Positions 15,719-24,531 of a DNA stretch of 64,000 bases are shown here, piece after piece (position 1 is the first letter of the stretch; each line of letters opens with the position of its first letter). The DNA is taken from positions 10,099-74,098 of the forward strand of contig CAZOJL010000002.1 in the NCBI GenBank assembly GCA_964580075.1, read 5' to 3'. The notes under the pieces were generated by a model. It ran no database searches. It worked only from the letters and a program-made list of their open reading frames with translations, and was not told the origin of the DNA. Both the position numbers and the translations under genes were made by a program. This DNA comes from VGWG01 sp964580075 (GTDB taxonomy: Bacteria > Verrucomicrobiota > Kiritimatiellia > RFP12 > JAAYNR01).

Positions 15719-18079
15719 GTGAAGGCGAAGGTGGGGCGGGTGCGGGAATATGATCAACAGCGTTTGATTGCCGATGCGTTGGCCGCCGGAAAGCCGGGCC
15801 GCGCGCACGTGATGGGTATCGGCGGGGTCGGCGTGGCGGGATTGACGCACCTCCTCGTCGCGCGGGGCTGGTCGGCGGATGGGTGTGATGTCAGCCCGAA
15901 TGCCCTGACGGCACGTGCGCAGTGCGACGGTGTGACGGTGGCAGCGACGCACGCGCCGACGCATATTGCGCCGTTGGTTGAGGCACGCCGGGCCGGCATC
16001 CCCGTGTGCGTGATTCGCAGCACGGCGATCCCCGATGCGGAGCCCGAGATTGCGGCCGCGCTTGCGGCCGGCATTCCGGTGCTGCACCGCGGCGTCGCGC
16101 TTGCCGCCTGGGTGTCGGTTGCGCCGCAGAGCATCGCGGTGTGCGGGGCGCACGGCAAAACGACGACCACCGTCTTCATCGCGCGGCTTTTTCAAGAAGT
16201 GGGGCTCGCGATCGAGTGGTGCATCGGCGGGGAGTCGGCGGGGTTGGGCTCGGGTGCGGGGCGGCGTGAGGGCCGAGGCGTATGTCGTCTCGTCGTGGAG
16301 GCTGATGAAAGCGATGGCACGCTCGCGCTTTACCGGCCCCACGTCACGGTCGTCACCAACATTGATGTGGACCATCTGGAACACTTCAGTGGCATTGATG
16401 AGTTGGTGGCGTGTTACCGACGCGCGGTGGAATCCACGCGCGTGGGTGTGGTCTGGTGTGCCGACAATTCGCTGGCGGCGGAGGTGTGCGGGGGGGCGTG
16501 CGGCGGCACACACCGTTTTTCGTTTGGATTCTCGCATGCGGCATGGCTGCGGGCGGTGGACGTCTCGTGCGGTCCGTTCGCCAGCACGTTCACCGTGTGT
16601 GCGGGAGATCGTCCGGTCGGCACGGTGACGATCGGTGTGCCGGGCCGGCACAACGTTCTGAATGCCTTGGGAGCGCTCGCGGCGGCGATGGCATCGGGTA
16701 TCCCCGTGGAGGAGGCGGTGGGTCGGCTGGGCGTGGCATGCGCCGAACTTCCCCGTCGGCGTTTCGAGACGGTGGCGTCTGTCGCAGGCGCCCGCGTGGT
16801 GGTCGACTATGCTCACCATCCCGAGGAAATTCGCGCGTTGCTCGCCCAGGCGCGGGGGTGTGCAACGGGTGCGATCACGGTGATATTTCAGCCCCACCGC
16901 TATACCCGGACCCGGGCGCTCCGGGATGCGTTTCCACCGGCTTTTGACGGTGCCGACCGCGTCATCCTGATGCCCGTTTATGCGGCTTCGGAGCTGCCGC
17001 TGGCGGGCGGGTCCGCAGCGGATTTGTACGCCGCGTGCCGCCGGGTGCGGCCGGCGATGCGGGTATGGCTTGCCGGGACGCATGACGAGGCGTGGCACGC
17101 CGCACGAGCAGATCTCGCGGCGGATGATGTGCTGCTGGTGGTGGGCGCGGGGGATGTGGTGGGACTTGCCGCGCGGGCACGAGCCGACGGCGCGTCTGTC
17201 GTGCAGGCGGAACCGCCGGTGGCAGAGGCGGTGGCTGCCGTGCCGGTGGGACACCTGACCACGTTTGGCGTGGGCGGCGCGGCCGACTGGTTCGTGCGGG
17301 CCATGGACGTGGAGACGGTGGCGCGTACGCTGGTGGCGGCAACGCGTCGGGAACTGCCGCTCCATGTGTTGGGCGGCGGCGCCAACACGCTGGTGGCCGA
17401 CGGCGGCGTCTCCGGCGTGGTGATGCGTCTCGCGGGGCCGGCGTTCCAGGCATACGCGCGAATCGGCGCGGGTGAGGTGGAGGTCGGCTGCGGCCTCCCG
17501 GGAGCGACACTGCTTGATCGGCTCGAAGCGGAAGGGTTTTCGGGGCTCGAATGTCTGGACGGGGTCCCGGGGACGGTCGGCGGGTGGCTGGCGATGAACG
17601 CGGGAGCCCACGGCGGGTCGGTCGGTGACCGCGTGACAGAGATTCGTTGTTTGAATTTTGACGGCACTCCCGTTATACTGGACCGCGCACGATGTGGTTT
17701 CGGTTACCGGCAGTGTGACGGTCTGCGCAGCCGCGTGGCGCTTGTGGTCCGTCTCCGGCTGGATATCGCAACGCCCGGGGCTGTCCGGCAGCGGCGTGCG
17801 GCCTGCCGCCTGCAACGGATGGCCTTGGACGGGTTGCGTACGGCGGGGTCTGTGTTTCGGAACCCGGAGGGCGATTTTGCCGGACGTCTGCTGGATGCAG
17901 CCGGGTGCAAGACGCTGCGGGTTGGAGGGGCTGCCGTGTTCGGCGGGCACGCCAATGTGATTGTGGCCGGAGCGGGCGCGACCGCATCGGATGTCGTCGC
18001 GCTGATGCATTTGATGGAACAGACGGTTGACGCGCGCTGGGGTGTCCGGTTGGTGACGGAAGTGCGCGTGTTGAAATAG
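15719..18079 (+). CDS. murC-murB: MurC-MurB fusion: UDP-MurNAc-L-Ala ligase plus UDP-MurNAc dehydrogenase
   Basis: One 786-residue polypeptide carrying two peptidoglycan precursor enzymes. Residues about 20-480 are MurC: nucleotide-binding MGIGGVGVAGL, ATP loop CGAHGKTTTT, EADESDG and the VVDYAHHPEEI segment. MurC adds L-Ala to UDP-MurNAc. Residues about 500-786 are the FAD enzyme MurB, which acts just before MurC: LGGGANTLVAD, GVPGTVGGWLAMNAGAHG and GSVFRNP with the catalytic-type Ser. The start is a GTG at 15719, eleven bases after the kinase stop; other in-frame GTGs lie 12 and 21 bases further on. The gene is followed 8 bases later by ddl, so wall synthesis genes are grouped. Confidence 0.93.
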   Translation: MKAKVGRVREYDQQRLIADALAAGKPGRAHVMGIGGVGVAGLTHLLVARGWSADGCDVSPNALTARAQCDGVTVAATHAPTHIAPLVEARRAGIPVCVIRSTAIPDAEPEIAAALAAGIPVLHRGVALAAWVSVAPQSIAVCGAHGKTTTTVFIARLFQEVGLAIEWCIGGESAGLGSGAGRREGRGVCRLVVEADESDGTLALYRPHVTVVTNIDVDHLEHFSGIDELVACYRRAVESTRVGVVWCADNSLAAEVCGGACGGTHRFSFGFSHAAWLRAVDVSCGPFASTFTVCAGDRPVGTVTIGVPGRHNVLNALGALAAAMASGIPVEEAVGRLGVACAELPRRRFETVASVAGARVVVDYAHHPEEIRALLAQARGCATGAITVIFQPHRYTRTRALRDAFPPAFDGADRVILMPVYAASELPLAGGSAADLYAACRRVRPAMRVWLAGTHDEAWHAARADLAADDVLLVVGAGDVVGLAARARADGASVVQAEPPVAEAVAAVPVGHLTTFGVGGAADWFVRAMDVETVARTLVAATRRELPLHVLGGGANTLVADGGVSGVVMRLAGPAFQAYARIGAGEVEVGCGLPGATLLDRLEAEGFSGLECLDGVPGTVGGWLAMNAGAHGGSVGDRVTEIRCLNFDGTPVILDRARCGFGYRQCDGLRSRVALVVRLRLDIATPGAVRQRRAACRLQRMALDGLRTAGSVFRNPEGDFAGRLLDAAGCKTLRVGGAAVFGGHANVIVAGAGATASDVVALMHLMEQTVDARWGVRLVTEVRVLK

Positions 18080-18086
18080 GAGTGTT

Positions 18087-18995
18087 ATGCGGTTCAAACG
18101 GGTTGCGGTGCTGATGGGCGGAACGTCGAGTGAACGCGAGATTTCGCTGCGCTCGGGACGGGCGGTCGCCCGTGGGCTTGCGGACGCCGGTTATGCCGTT
18201 TCGTCCGTGGTTCTGGATCACGATTCGCTGGACGGGTCGCTGCTGCCGTACGACGCCGAGGCGGTGTTTATCGTCCTGCACGGCGGCTATGGGGAGGACG
18301 GACGTCTGCAGGCCGAGCTGGATGCGAGGGGGATGCCCTACACCGGTTCGGGTGCGGCCGCGAGTCGGGTGGCGATCGACAAAGTCGCGACAAAACAGGC
18401 CTGTGAGGCGGTCGGGATCGCGACGCCACCCTACGAGGTGTTGCACCGCGGGTGCCGGCGCACCACGATGGGCCTTCCGTTGGTGGTCAAACCGCCGTGC
18501 GACGGATCGAGCATGGGGGTCGGTTTGGTGCGGCAGGACGGGGAGTGGGATGAGGCGCTGGCGCAGGCACGTCGGATAGACCCGGAGGGACGCGTGCTGG
18601 TTGAGGCGTTCATTGCAGGGCGCGAGTGGACGGTCGGCATGCTCGGCCAGGAGCCCCTCCCGGTGTTGGAGATTTGCGCACCCGATGGCTGGTTCGGCTT
18701 CACCGCCAAGTACACCCCCGGTGTGATGCACGTCGTGTTTCCGGAGGACCCTGCAGACCGTGTGCTGGCTGCGCGATGTCAGCAGCTTGCGGGCCGGGCG
18801 TTTGAGACGGTGGGGTGTCGTGGCATGGGGCGCGTCGATTTCCGGATCACGCCCGAGGGCGACCCGTATCTTCTGGAAATCAACACGGTTCCGGGCTTCA
18901 CGGAGACCAGCCTGCTGCCCAAGGCGGCGGCGCGGCACGGAATCGCCTTTCCTGAATTGTGCACACGAATACTGGAGGCCGCCCGCTGCGGCTGA
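18087..18995 (+). CDS. ddl: D-alanine--D-alanine ligase
   Basis: 302 residues, ATP-grasp fold, cytoplasmic; joins two D-Ala for the peptidoglycan stem. Visible family motifs: VLMGGTSSEREISLRSG at the N-terminus, LHGGYGEDGRLQ, the VVKPPCDGSSMGV ATP-binding stretch, and the metal-binding ending FRITPEGDPYLLEINTVPG followed by TSLLPKAA. AGGAG lies just before the ATG at 18087. Position between murC-murB and ftsQ is the usual dcw-cluster place for ddlB. Confidence 0.96.
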   Translation: MRFKRVAVLMGGTSSEREISLRSGRAVARGLADAGYAVSSVVLDHDSLDGSLLPYDAEAVFIVLHGGYGEDGRLQAELDARGMPYTGSGAAASRVAIDKVATKQACEAVGIATPPYEVLHRGCRRTTMGLPLVVKPPCDGSSMGVGLVRQDGEWDEALAQARRIDPEGRVLVEAFIAGREWTVGMLGQEPLPVLEICAPDGWFGFTAKYTPGVMHVVFPEDPADRVLAARCQQLAGRAFETVGCRGMGRVDFRITPEGDPYLLEINTVPGFTETSLLPKAAARHGIAFPELCTRILEAARCG

Positions 18996-19011
18996 ACGAC
19001 AGGTGATAACG

Positions 19012-19872
19012 ATGCGAGCCATGCGGTTGGAGTTGAAAAACGGGCGGAAAACAAACCGCAAGCGCGGTCGGTCCGAAGAGGGCGTTTCGTGGACCGTCAT
19101 GCGTCCGTTTCTGATCGGCATCGTTGTTTTTGTGGCGCTGCTTTTTATTCTGATCTTCGCCCCCTGGGTGTTCCGCAAGGGGGTGTTCGTGATGAACAAG
19201 GCGTTTGTGCTGCGCCAGTTTGACATCGAGGGCGGTGAGACGCTGACGCCGCCCCTGGTGCGCGAGTTGTTGGAGGCGGAAACGGTGGCGAACCGGGTCA
19301 TGATCGGCATGCCGCTTTTTGGATTTGATCTGGAGCGTACACGGCGCGAGTTCCTGCTTCGCGCGCCCAACATCAAAAACATGCGGATGACGCGCGTCTT
19401 GCCGGATACGCTGGTGATCCGGATTGTCGAGCGGCGTCCGATTTTGCGCATTGGGGCGGGTGGATTTGTTGCGGATAGCGAAGGCATCATTTTTTCCCGC
19501 TACGTGTCTGTCAACGGGTTGCCGCGGCTGACGGGTGTGGAGCGGGCCGATCTGGCGGAAGGCAGCGAATTGAGCGGCTTGGCCCGGGCGGCCGTTTTTC
19601 TGATTACCTGTCTGGATGAAACCCCGGTCCCGTTGCCCGTCACGGGGGTCGACCTGGCCAACTCCGATTATCTGGTGTTGACGCTGATCGACCAGAAACA
19701 GGTCCTCTTTGCGTGGGACGGCATGTTAGATCCGCAGTGCGGCGGGGAGGCGGGAATCCGCGTGTTGCGGACGCAATTGCGGGGGCTGGCCGAAGCGATC
19801 AATTCGCCCAGTGGCCGGAACAGGCGGTTTTGGAACGCGACCGTGAAAGGGCGGTTTTCCGCTGCAGAATAA
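19012..19872 (+). CDS. ftsQ: cell division protein FtsQ (POTRA domain)
   Basis: 286 residues. A basic cytoplasmic N-terminus (KNGRKTNRKRGR) precedes one transmembrane helix (LIGIVVFVALLFILIFAPWVF), then an extracytoplasmic POTRA domain with the family-like phrase VLRQFDIEGGETLTPPLVRELLE and the NMRMTRVLPDTLVIRIVERRP segment. FtsQ scaffolds the FtsQLB division complex. Sequence is divergent, so the call leans on topology plus place between ddl and ftsA. ATG 19012 is used; another in-frame ATG is at 19021. Confidence 0.88.
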   Translation: MRAMRLELKNGRKTNRKRGRSEEGVSWTVMRPFLIGIVVFVALLFILIFAPWVFRKGVFVMNKAFVLRQFDIEGGETLTPPLVRELLEAETVANRVMIGMPLFGFDLERTRREFLLRAPNIKNMRMTRVLPDTLVIRIVERRPILRIGAGGFVADSEGIIFSRYVSVNGLPRLTGVERADLAEGSELSGLARAAVFLITCLDETPVPLPVTGVDLANSDYLVLTLIDQKQVLFAWDGMLDPQCGGEAGIRVLRTQLRGLAEAINSPSGRNRRFWNATVKGRFSAAE

Positions 19873-19896
19873 GTACGGTCATACAGAAAGGCGAAT

Positions 19897-21111
19897 ATGG
19901 CGATACAACCTTTAGTGGCGGTGGAATTGGGAACGACGCGGACCGTGGTGGCGGTTGGCGAGTGTGACGCCAATGCGCGTCTGGTCCTGACGGCTGTCGG
20001 CACGTATCCCACGACCGGGGTTCGTAAAGGGCAGATTGTGGCTGTCGAGCAGGCCGAAACGGGCCTGGTTGCGGCGTTGCGACAGGCCGAGAAAAGCAGC
20101 AATGTCACGATCGCCCAGGTCTTGCTCGCCGTTTCGGGGGGCCATATCCAGACGGTGGGCAACATCGGCAATATTCCGATCCAGGGTCGAGACCATCTCG
20201 TGACCTCCGACGACGTCAACGAAGTGATCGAATTGGCGGGAAGCCTCAACCTCGACGACTCCCGAAAATTGGTGCACACCTTCACCCAAACCTACGCGGT
20301 TGACGATATGGCGGGTATTTTCGATCCGGTGGGGATGACGGGAAGTCAACTCGCCCTGAACGTGCTGATGGTGCATGGCGCGCGGGCGCGTTTTGAAAAT
20401 GCCGTTACGGTGTTGCGTAATGCGTCGGTGGATGTGCAGGATACGGTGTTTGGCGTCTGTGCGGCTTCACTGGCGGTGCTCTCCGCCGATCAAAAAAAGA
20501 ACGGTGTTCTGCTGATCGATCTGGGTGGCGGAACGACCGATTACGCGGTGTTCGTCAACGATGTGATCGCCGCCGCCGGCTCGATCGGCGTGGGCGGGGA
20601 TCACATCACCAACGACGTCGCCCTGGGATTCAACATCACGTCAGTTCAGGCGGAGGAACTCAAGCGCAAGGAGGGGAGTGCGGTGATTGACGCCGATGCG
20701 TCGGGGCGGCGGCTGTCCCTGCCCCAGAGCCCGGGTTTCCTGGATCGCTCGATCGGCGTCCGCGCGCTGCAAACCGTCATCAACGCGCGTATCGATGAAA
20801 CCTTCCGTGTCGTGCGGGCGCACCTGGATGATGAAGGGGTGCTGCCGCTCCTGGGCTCGGGTATCGTGCTCACCGGCGGCGGCACGCAGCTTCGAAATAT
20901 CGGCAAACTCGCGCAGCAGACGTTCGGATTGCCGTGCATGATCGGCTCCCTGCGCAACATCAGTTGTGCGCCGTCGATCGATCCGACGCCCGATTTGGCA
21001 ACCGTGGCCGGACTGCTGCTGTATGGGTTCGAGCATGGCAGCGATGGCGAACGGATTCGCCCGATGGGCAAACGCGTTAAGAAAATGATCGAGGGCATGT
21101 TTAAGCGATGA
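19897..21111 (+). CDS. ftsA: cell division protein FtsA
   Basis: 404 residues, actin-like ATPase that tethers FtsZ to the membrane. Phosphate-binding motifs are clear: VAVELGTTRTVVAVGE near the start, LLIDLGGGTTDYAVF in the centre and LTGGGTQLRN near the end. The 1C subdomain sits between residues about 85 and 165. The C-terminus is a short basic amphipathic helix (KRVKKMIEGMFKR), the expected membrane-targeting sequence. It overlaps the ftsZ start by 4 bases, so levels of the two proteins are probably coupled. Confidence 0.94.
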   Translation: MAIQPLVAVELGTTRTVVAVGECDANARLVLTAVGTYPTTGVRKGQIVAVEQAETGLVAALRQAEKSSNVTIAQVLLAVSGGHIQTVGNIGNIPIQGRDHLVTSDDVNEVIELAGSLNLDDSRKLVHTFTQTYAVDDMAGIFDPVGMTGSQLALNVLMVHGARARFENAVTVLRNASVDVQDTVFGVCAASLAVLSADQKKNGVLLIDLGGGTTDYAVFVNDVIAAAGSIGVGGDHITNDVALGFNITSVQAEELKRKEGSAVIDADASGRRLSLPQSPGFLDRSIGVRALQTVINARIDETFRVVRAHLDDEGVLPLLGSGIVLTGGGTQLRNIGKLAQQTFGLPCMIGSLRNISCAPSIDPTPDLATVAGLLLYGFEHGSDGERIRPMGKRVKKMIEGMFKR

Positions 21112-22259
21112 GCACGGAAAGCGGATTGATTCTTGTGGGTGTCGGTGGCGGTGGCTGCCAGTATGCCGCCGCGGCGCGCCGGGCATTTGGAGAACGGCTG
21201 CACGCGCTGGGCCTGGATACGGATCGGCAGGCGCTCGACAGCGCCGAGGACTTGCGCGGCGTGCTGCTTGCCGTGCCGCGGCTCGACGGAATGGGCACCG
21301 GTGGCGATCCGATCAAGGGGCGGCTGGCGGTGCAGGACGATTCCGACGCGCTCACGCGTGAGTGGGACGGTGTCCACATTGCCGTCGTCGTGGTCGCGTT
21401 GGGCGGGGGGACGGGCGGCGGTGCGACCCCGGAGTTGTTGCGCCTGTTTCGAAAAAAAGAGATCACCACGCTCTGCTTTGCGCTGCTGCCGTTCCCGTTC
21501 GAGGACGCGGTTCGGCGTCAGGCGGCTGAACGGGCGCTGCCGCAATTGGACGAGAGTGCCGACACGCTGGTCGTCATCCCCCAGGGAGAGCTGTGGGCGG
21601 GCACCGAGGGAGACGAACGAACATTTGGAGCCTCCCGTCGCGAAGCGTGCCGCGCGTTCGGGCATGCGATGACACTCTTGTGGCGGCTGGTGCTCACGCC
21701 CGGTTTCATTCGTCTGGATCCGGCGCGGCTGCGGGCGGTGCTGGCCAGTCGCGGCCGGGCCCGGTTTTGCCTCAGCGAAGCGGTTGGTTCCGCGCGTGCG
21801 CACGACGCCGCAAAAGGGCTGCTCGATCAGGTGACCACCGCCAACACGTCTGCGCCGGCGCGCGCCGTGGTTCTCGGGATTCTGGCCGGCGAAGATTTGC
21901 GGCTGTCGGAACTCGGTGCTATCATGCAACGGGTCAGTGAAAGCCTGCCCGATGACTGTCGACTGGACATGGGCACGATTGTTGATAACGGGTACGACGG
22001 GTGTCTGTGTGTGATCGCACTGGTTTTTGAGACGTGGCGTGAGGCGGGAGTGGTCACGGGCGGCGCGGCCCCGTCCGAGAACCCCGTGACACGCCCCACG
22101 CTCCTGGGAGGGGGCCGTCGCAGTCGTGCGGGTACCGGAGCCAAATCAAAACTCGGCTTTAACACCGGTAAAGGGCGGTTCCGAGACATCGAGTCGACTA
22201 TTTTCAACGGCGAGGATCTGGACATCCCCACGGTTGTTCGCAAGCACATCACCTTCTAA
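21108..22259 (+). CDS. ftsZ: divergent FtsZ (tubulin-like division GTPase)
   Basis: 383 residues following ftsA with a 4-base overlap. The N-terminal nucleotide loop VGVGGGGCQY is FtsZ-like, but the tubulin signature GGGTGTGA reads GGGTGGGA at residues 99-106. The T7 catalytic loop, usually NVDFADV, reads RLDPARL: the Asp is kept, the Asn is lost. The C-terminus ends LDIPTVVRKHITF, matching the conserved FtsZ tail that contacts FtsA (typical form DIPAFLRR). It therefore keeps the partner-binding tail while the GTPase site drifts. Assembly is expected; the hydrolysis rate is uncertain. Confidence 0.88.
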   Translation: MSTESGLILVGVGGGGCQYAAAARRAFGERLHALGLDTDRQALDSAEDLRGVLLAVPRLDGMGTGGDPIKGRLAVQDDSDALTREWDGVHIAVVVVALGGGTGGGATPELLRLFRKKEITTLCFALLPFPFEDAVRRQAAERALPQLDESADTLVVIPQGELWAGTEGDERTFGASRREACRAFGHAMTLLWRLVLTPGFIRLDPARLRAVLASRGRARFCLSEAVGSARAHDAAKGLLDQVTTANTSAPARAVVLGILAGEDLRLSELGAIMQRVSESLPDDCRLDMGTIVDNGYDGCLCVIALVFETWREAGVVTGGAAPSENPVTRPTLLGGGRRSRAGTGAKSKLGFNTGKGRFRDIESTIFNGEDLDIPTVVRKHITF

Positions 22260-22275
22260 CATGGGAGTCAGCATC

Positions 22276-22851
22276 ATGATGACAGAACACGAGATTCTGC
22301 AGGATATGGAAGACGCGGGCGCGTTGCTATCCGGGCACTTCGAACTGCGCTCCAAACTGCACAGTGACCGCTATTTCCAATGTGCGAACGTCTTGCGGTT
22401 GCCGCGTGTGGCCGAGAGGCTGTGCGGCGAGCTGACGCGGCGGATGCGGGTCGCGGGCGGATGCGGCCGCGTGGACGGCGTGGTGTCGCCCGCATTGGGC
22501 GGGATTCTGGTGGGCCACGAGGTCGCGCGCGCGCTCGACGTGCAGAGCCTTTTTGCCGAAAAGGAGAACGGCCGGCTGGGAATGCGCCGGTTTTCACTGG
22601 TGCGCGGCGCACGGTACGTGATCGCCGAAGACGTCATCACGCGCGGGGGCCGTGTGCAGGAGACCCTCGATCTCGTGACGCAAGCCGGCGCGACGGTCGC
22701 CGCCATCCTGGTGCTCGTGGACCGGAGTGCCGGAACCGTGGCGTTCGATTATCCCACGTACAGTCTGCTGAACCTCGTTCCCCAGGTCTGGGAACCGTCG
22801 GATTGTCCCTTGTGTGCCGCTGGCTCCAAGCCGGTTCATCCGGGATCGTGA
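22276..22851 (+). CDS. pyrE: orotate phosphoribosyltransferase
   Basis: 191 residues, cytoplasmic; makes orotidine monophosphate from orotate and PRPP in pyrimidine synthesis. Features: SGHFELRSKLHSDRYFQC at the N-terminus, GVVSPALGGILVGHEVAR, and the PRPP loop VIAEDVITRGGRVQE, where the family normally has EDVxTTGGS. ATG 22276 has GGGAG 8 bases upstream and is preferred over ATG 22261, which abuts the ftsZ stop without a ribosome binding site. A cysteine pair lies near the C-terminus (CPLC), common in the thermophile/PVC-type subgroup. Co-transcribed with ftsZ. Confidence 0.92.
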   Translation: MMTEHEILQDMEDAGALLSGHFELRSKLHSDRYFQCANVLRLPRVAERLCGELTRRMRVAGGCGRVDGVVSPALGGILVGHEVARALDVQSLFAEKENGRLGMRRFSLVRGARYVIAEDVITRGGRVQETLDLVTQAGATVAAILVLVDRSAGTVAFDYPTYSLLNLVPQVWEPSDCPLCAAGSKPVHPGS

Positions 22852-22864
22852 GAGGAAGGCTGTG

Positions 22865-24526
22865 ATGGGCAAGGCGCGAACCCGATGGCGGAAGCATGCA
22901 GGCTGGTTCTGCGGCGGCGCGGCACTGGCGCTGGCGCTGAGCTTGTTCGCGCCGACATTTGCGTGGATGACCTATGAGTTCGGACTCCCCCGCAACGACC
23001 TGTCGCACGGCTGGGCTGTCCCTTTCTTCTCGGCCTATGTCGTCTGGCTACGCCGGCACGCTCTCAAACAGGCCCTCGCTGCAGGCCGGCCCGATTGGCG
23101 CGGGGTTGTTCTCTGTGTGTTCGGACTGGCCCTGTTCTGGCTGGGGAACCGGGGCGGGCAGATGCGGTTCTGCCATCTGGCGCTGCTTGTGGAGGTGTGG
23201 GCCATTCCGTTTGCGCTGTTCGGATCGGGAGTGGCGCGGCTGATGTTGTTTCCCGCCGCATTCCTGATCTTCACCATGCCCATGGGGTTCCTCGACTTCT
23301 TCACCATCCGGCTCCGTTTGGTTACGGCCGCGTCGGCTGCGACGCTGCTGAACGGGATCGGCATTCCCGTGGTCCGTGAGGGGACCGCGTTGCACGCGGT
23401 GGCCGGGACGGGCTTCAATCTGGATGTCGCAGACCCGTGCAGCGGATTGCGTTCGCTGTTCGCGATGACCGCACTGACGACGGCCTACGCCTTTCTCACG
23501 CTGCGCGGCCGCCTCCGGCAGGCAGCTCTTTTCGGCTTGTCTGTGCCGATCGCCGTGATCGGCAACTGCTTTCGGATCCTCTCGATCGCGGTGATCGCGC
23601 GTTTCTTCGGGTCCGCCGTCGCGACCGGTTTTTACCATGATTACTCGGGCTACGTTGTGTTCCTGGTTGCGGTGCTGCTCATGGTGCAGGCGGGTCACAC
23701 GATTGCCCGGATTCGGGTGCTGCGGCTGGAGCAGGTTTTTGAGGGGGACGGATTCGGGCGCCCTGACGCCGCAGATGCCGCACCGTGGGGTATCCGGGAC
23801 CGCTTGCAGGCGGTTGCCGTTCCGCTGGCGCTGACGTTGGTTCTGGTGCTTCAGGCGCGGCTGCCACCGCCGACAGGGGATGCGTCGGAGCTCCTGATTC
23901 CGGAACTGCCGTCGGCATTCGGTGATTACCGGGGTGCTGTGCCGCGCTTCTGCCACAATGAGCAATGCCTGCACCGGGCGCTCCTCGTGACGCCGCCTGA
24001 TGCGCTTGAAACGCCGGTGTGTCCGCAATGCGGAGGACGTCTGTACGACCGCTCATTGGGCGAGGCGACGGTGCTGCCCGCCGATACGGTGATCGTGAAG
24101 CGCCACTATGAGGCGCCATCTGGCGCCGATATCGAGATAAGCGTGGTGGTCAGCGGACTCTCCCGAATGAGCATCCACAGGCCCGAACTGTGTCTGCCGG
24201 CGCAAGGCTTTGCGATGACCCGCGCCCGTATCCTGTCGGTTCCGCTCCCCGGCCGCGAGCCGCTGGCGGTACGCCTTGTCAGTGTGCAGCGAGGCCCTTC
24301 GCGCTTCATATTGTGTTATTGGTTCAGAAACCGCGACTATGAGACGGCCTCCCATGCGGTGCGGATTCTGCGCGACGCGTGGGCCCGTTCGGTGCATAAT
24401 CGAGTCAATCGTTGGATCATGTTTGCCATGACCGTCGATCTGCCGCCGGATGCGGCAGCGGCGGATGACGCCGTGCGTGACGCCGTTGCGGCCATTTACC
24501 CGCGCACCCGGCTTGGAGTGGAGTGA
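22865..24526 (+). CDS. exosortase with fused C-terminal EpsI-type domain
   Basis: 553 residues. The N-terminal half is an eight-helix exosortase, a membrane transpeptidase that processes PEP-CTERM-type proteins during export. The catalytic set is present: Cys192 in DPCSGLRSL, Arg237 in NCFRIL and His258 in FYHDYSGY. From about residue 330 comes an EpsI-like periplasmic domain (VVSGLSRMSIHRPELCLPAQG; FILCYWF). Between them is a four-cysteine zinc-ribbon-like insert (Cys363, 368, 386, 389). EpsI is often a separate gene next to xrt; here it is fused. The next gene is a polyprenyl-phosphate sugar transferase, the usual exosortase link with exopolysaccharide. No PEP-CTERM target protein is seen in the window. 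Confidence 0.9.
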   Translation: MGKARTRWRKHAGWFCGGAALALALSLFAPTFAWMTYEFGLPRNDLSHGWAVPFFSAYVVWLRRHALKQALAAGRPDWRGVVLCVFGLALFWLGNRGGQMRFCHLALLVEVWAIPFALFGSGVARLMLFPAAFLIFTMPMGFLDFFTIRLRLVTAASAATLLNGIGIPVVREGTALHAVAGTGFNLDVADPCSGLRSLFAMTALTTAYAFLTLRGRLRQAALFGLSVPIAVIGNCFRILSIAVIARFFGSAVATGFYHDYSGYVVFLVAVLLMVQAGHTIARIRVLRLEQVFEGDGFGRPDAADAAPWGIRDRLQAVAVPLALTLVLVLQARLPPPTGDASELLIPELPSAFGDYRGAVPRFCHNEQCLHRALLVTPPDALETPVCPQCGGRLYDRSLGEATVLPADTVIVKRHYEAPSGADIEISVVVSGLSRMSIHRPELCLPAQGFAMTRARILSVPLPGREPLAVRLVSVQRGPSRFILCYWFRNRDYETASHAVRILRDAWARSVHNRVNRWIMFAMTVDLPPDAAAADDAVRDAVAAIYPRTRLGVE

Positions 24527-24531
24527 TCGCC

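Noticed and set aside
15674..18097. An 807-codon antisense frame over murC-murB
   Set aside because: Composition is Arg/His/Pro-rich shadow sequence; the plus-strand gene has all expected motifs.
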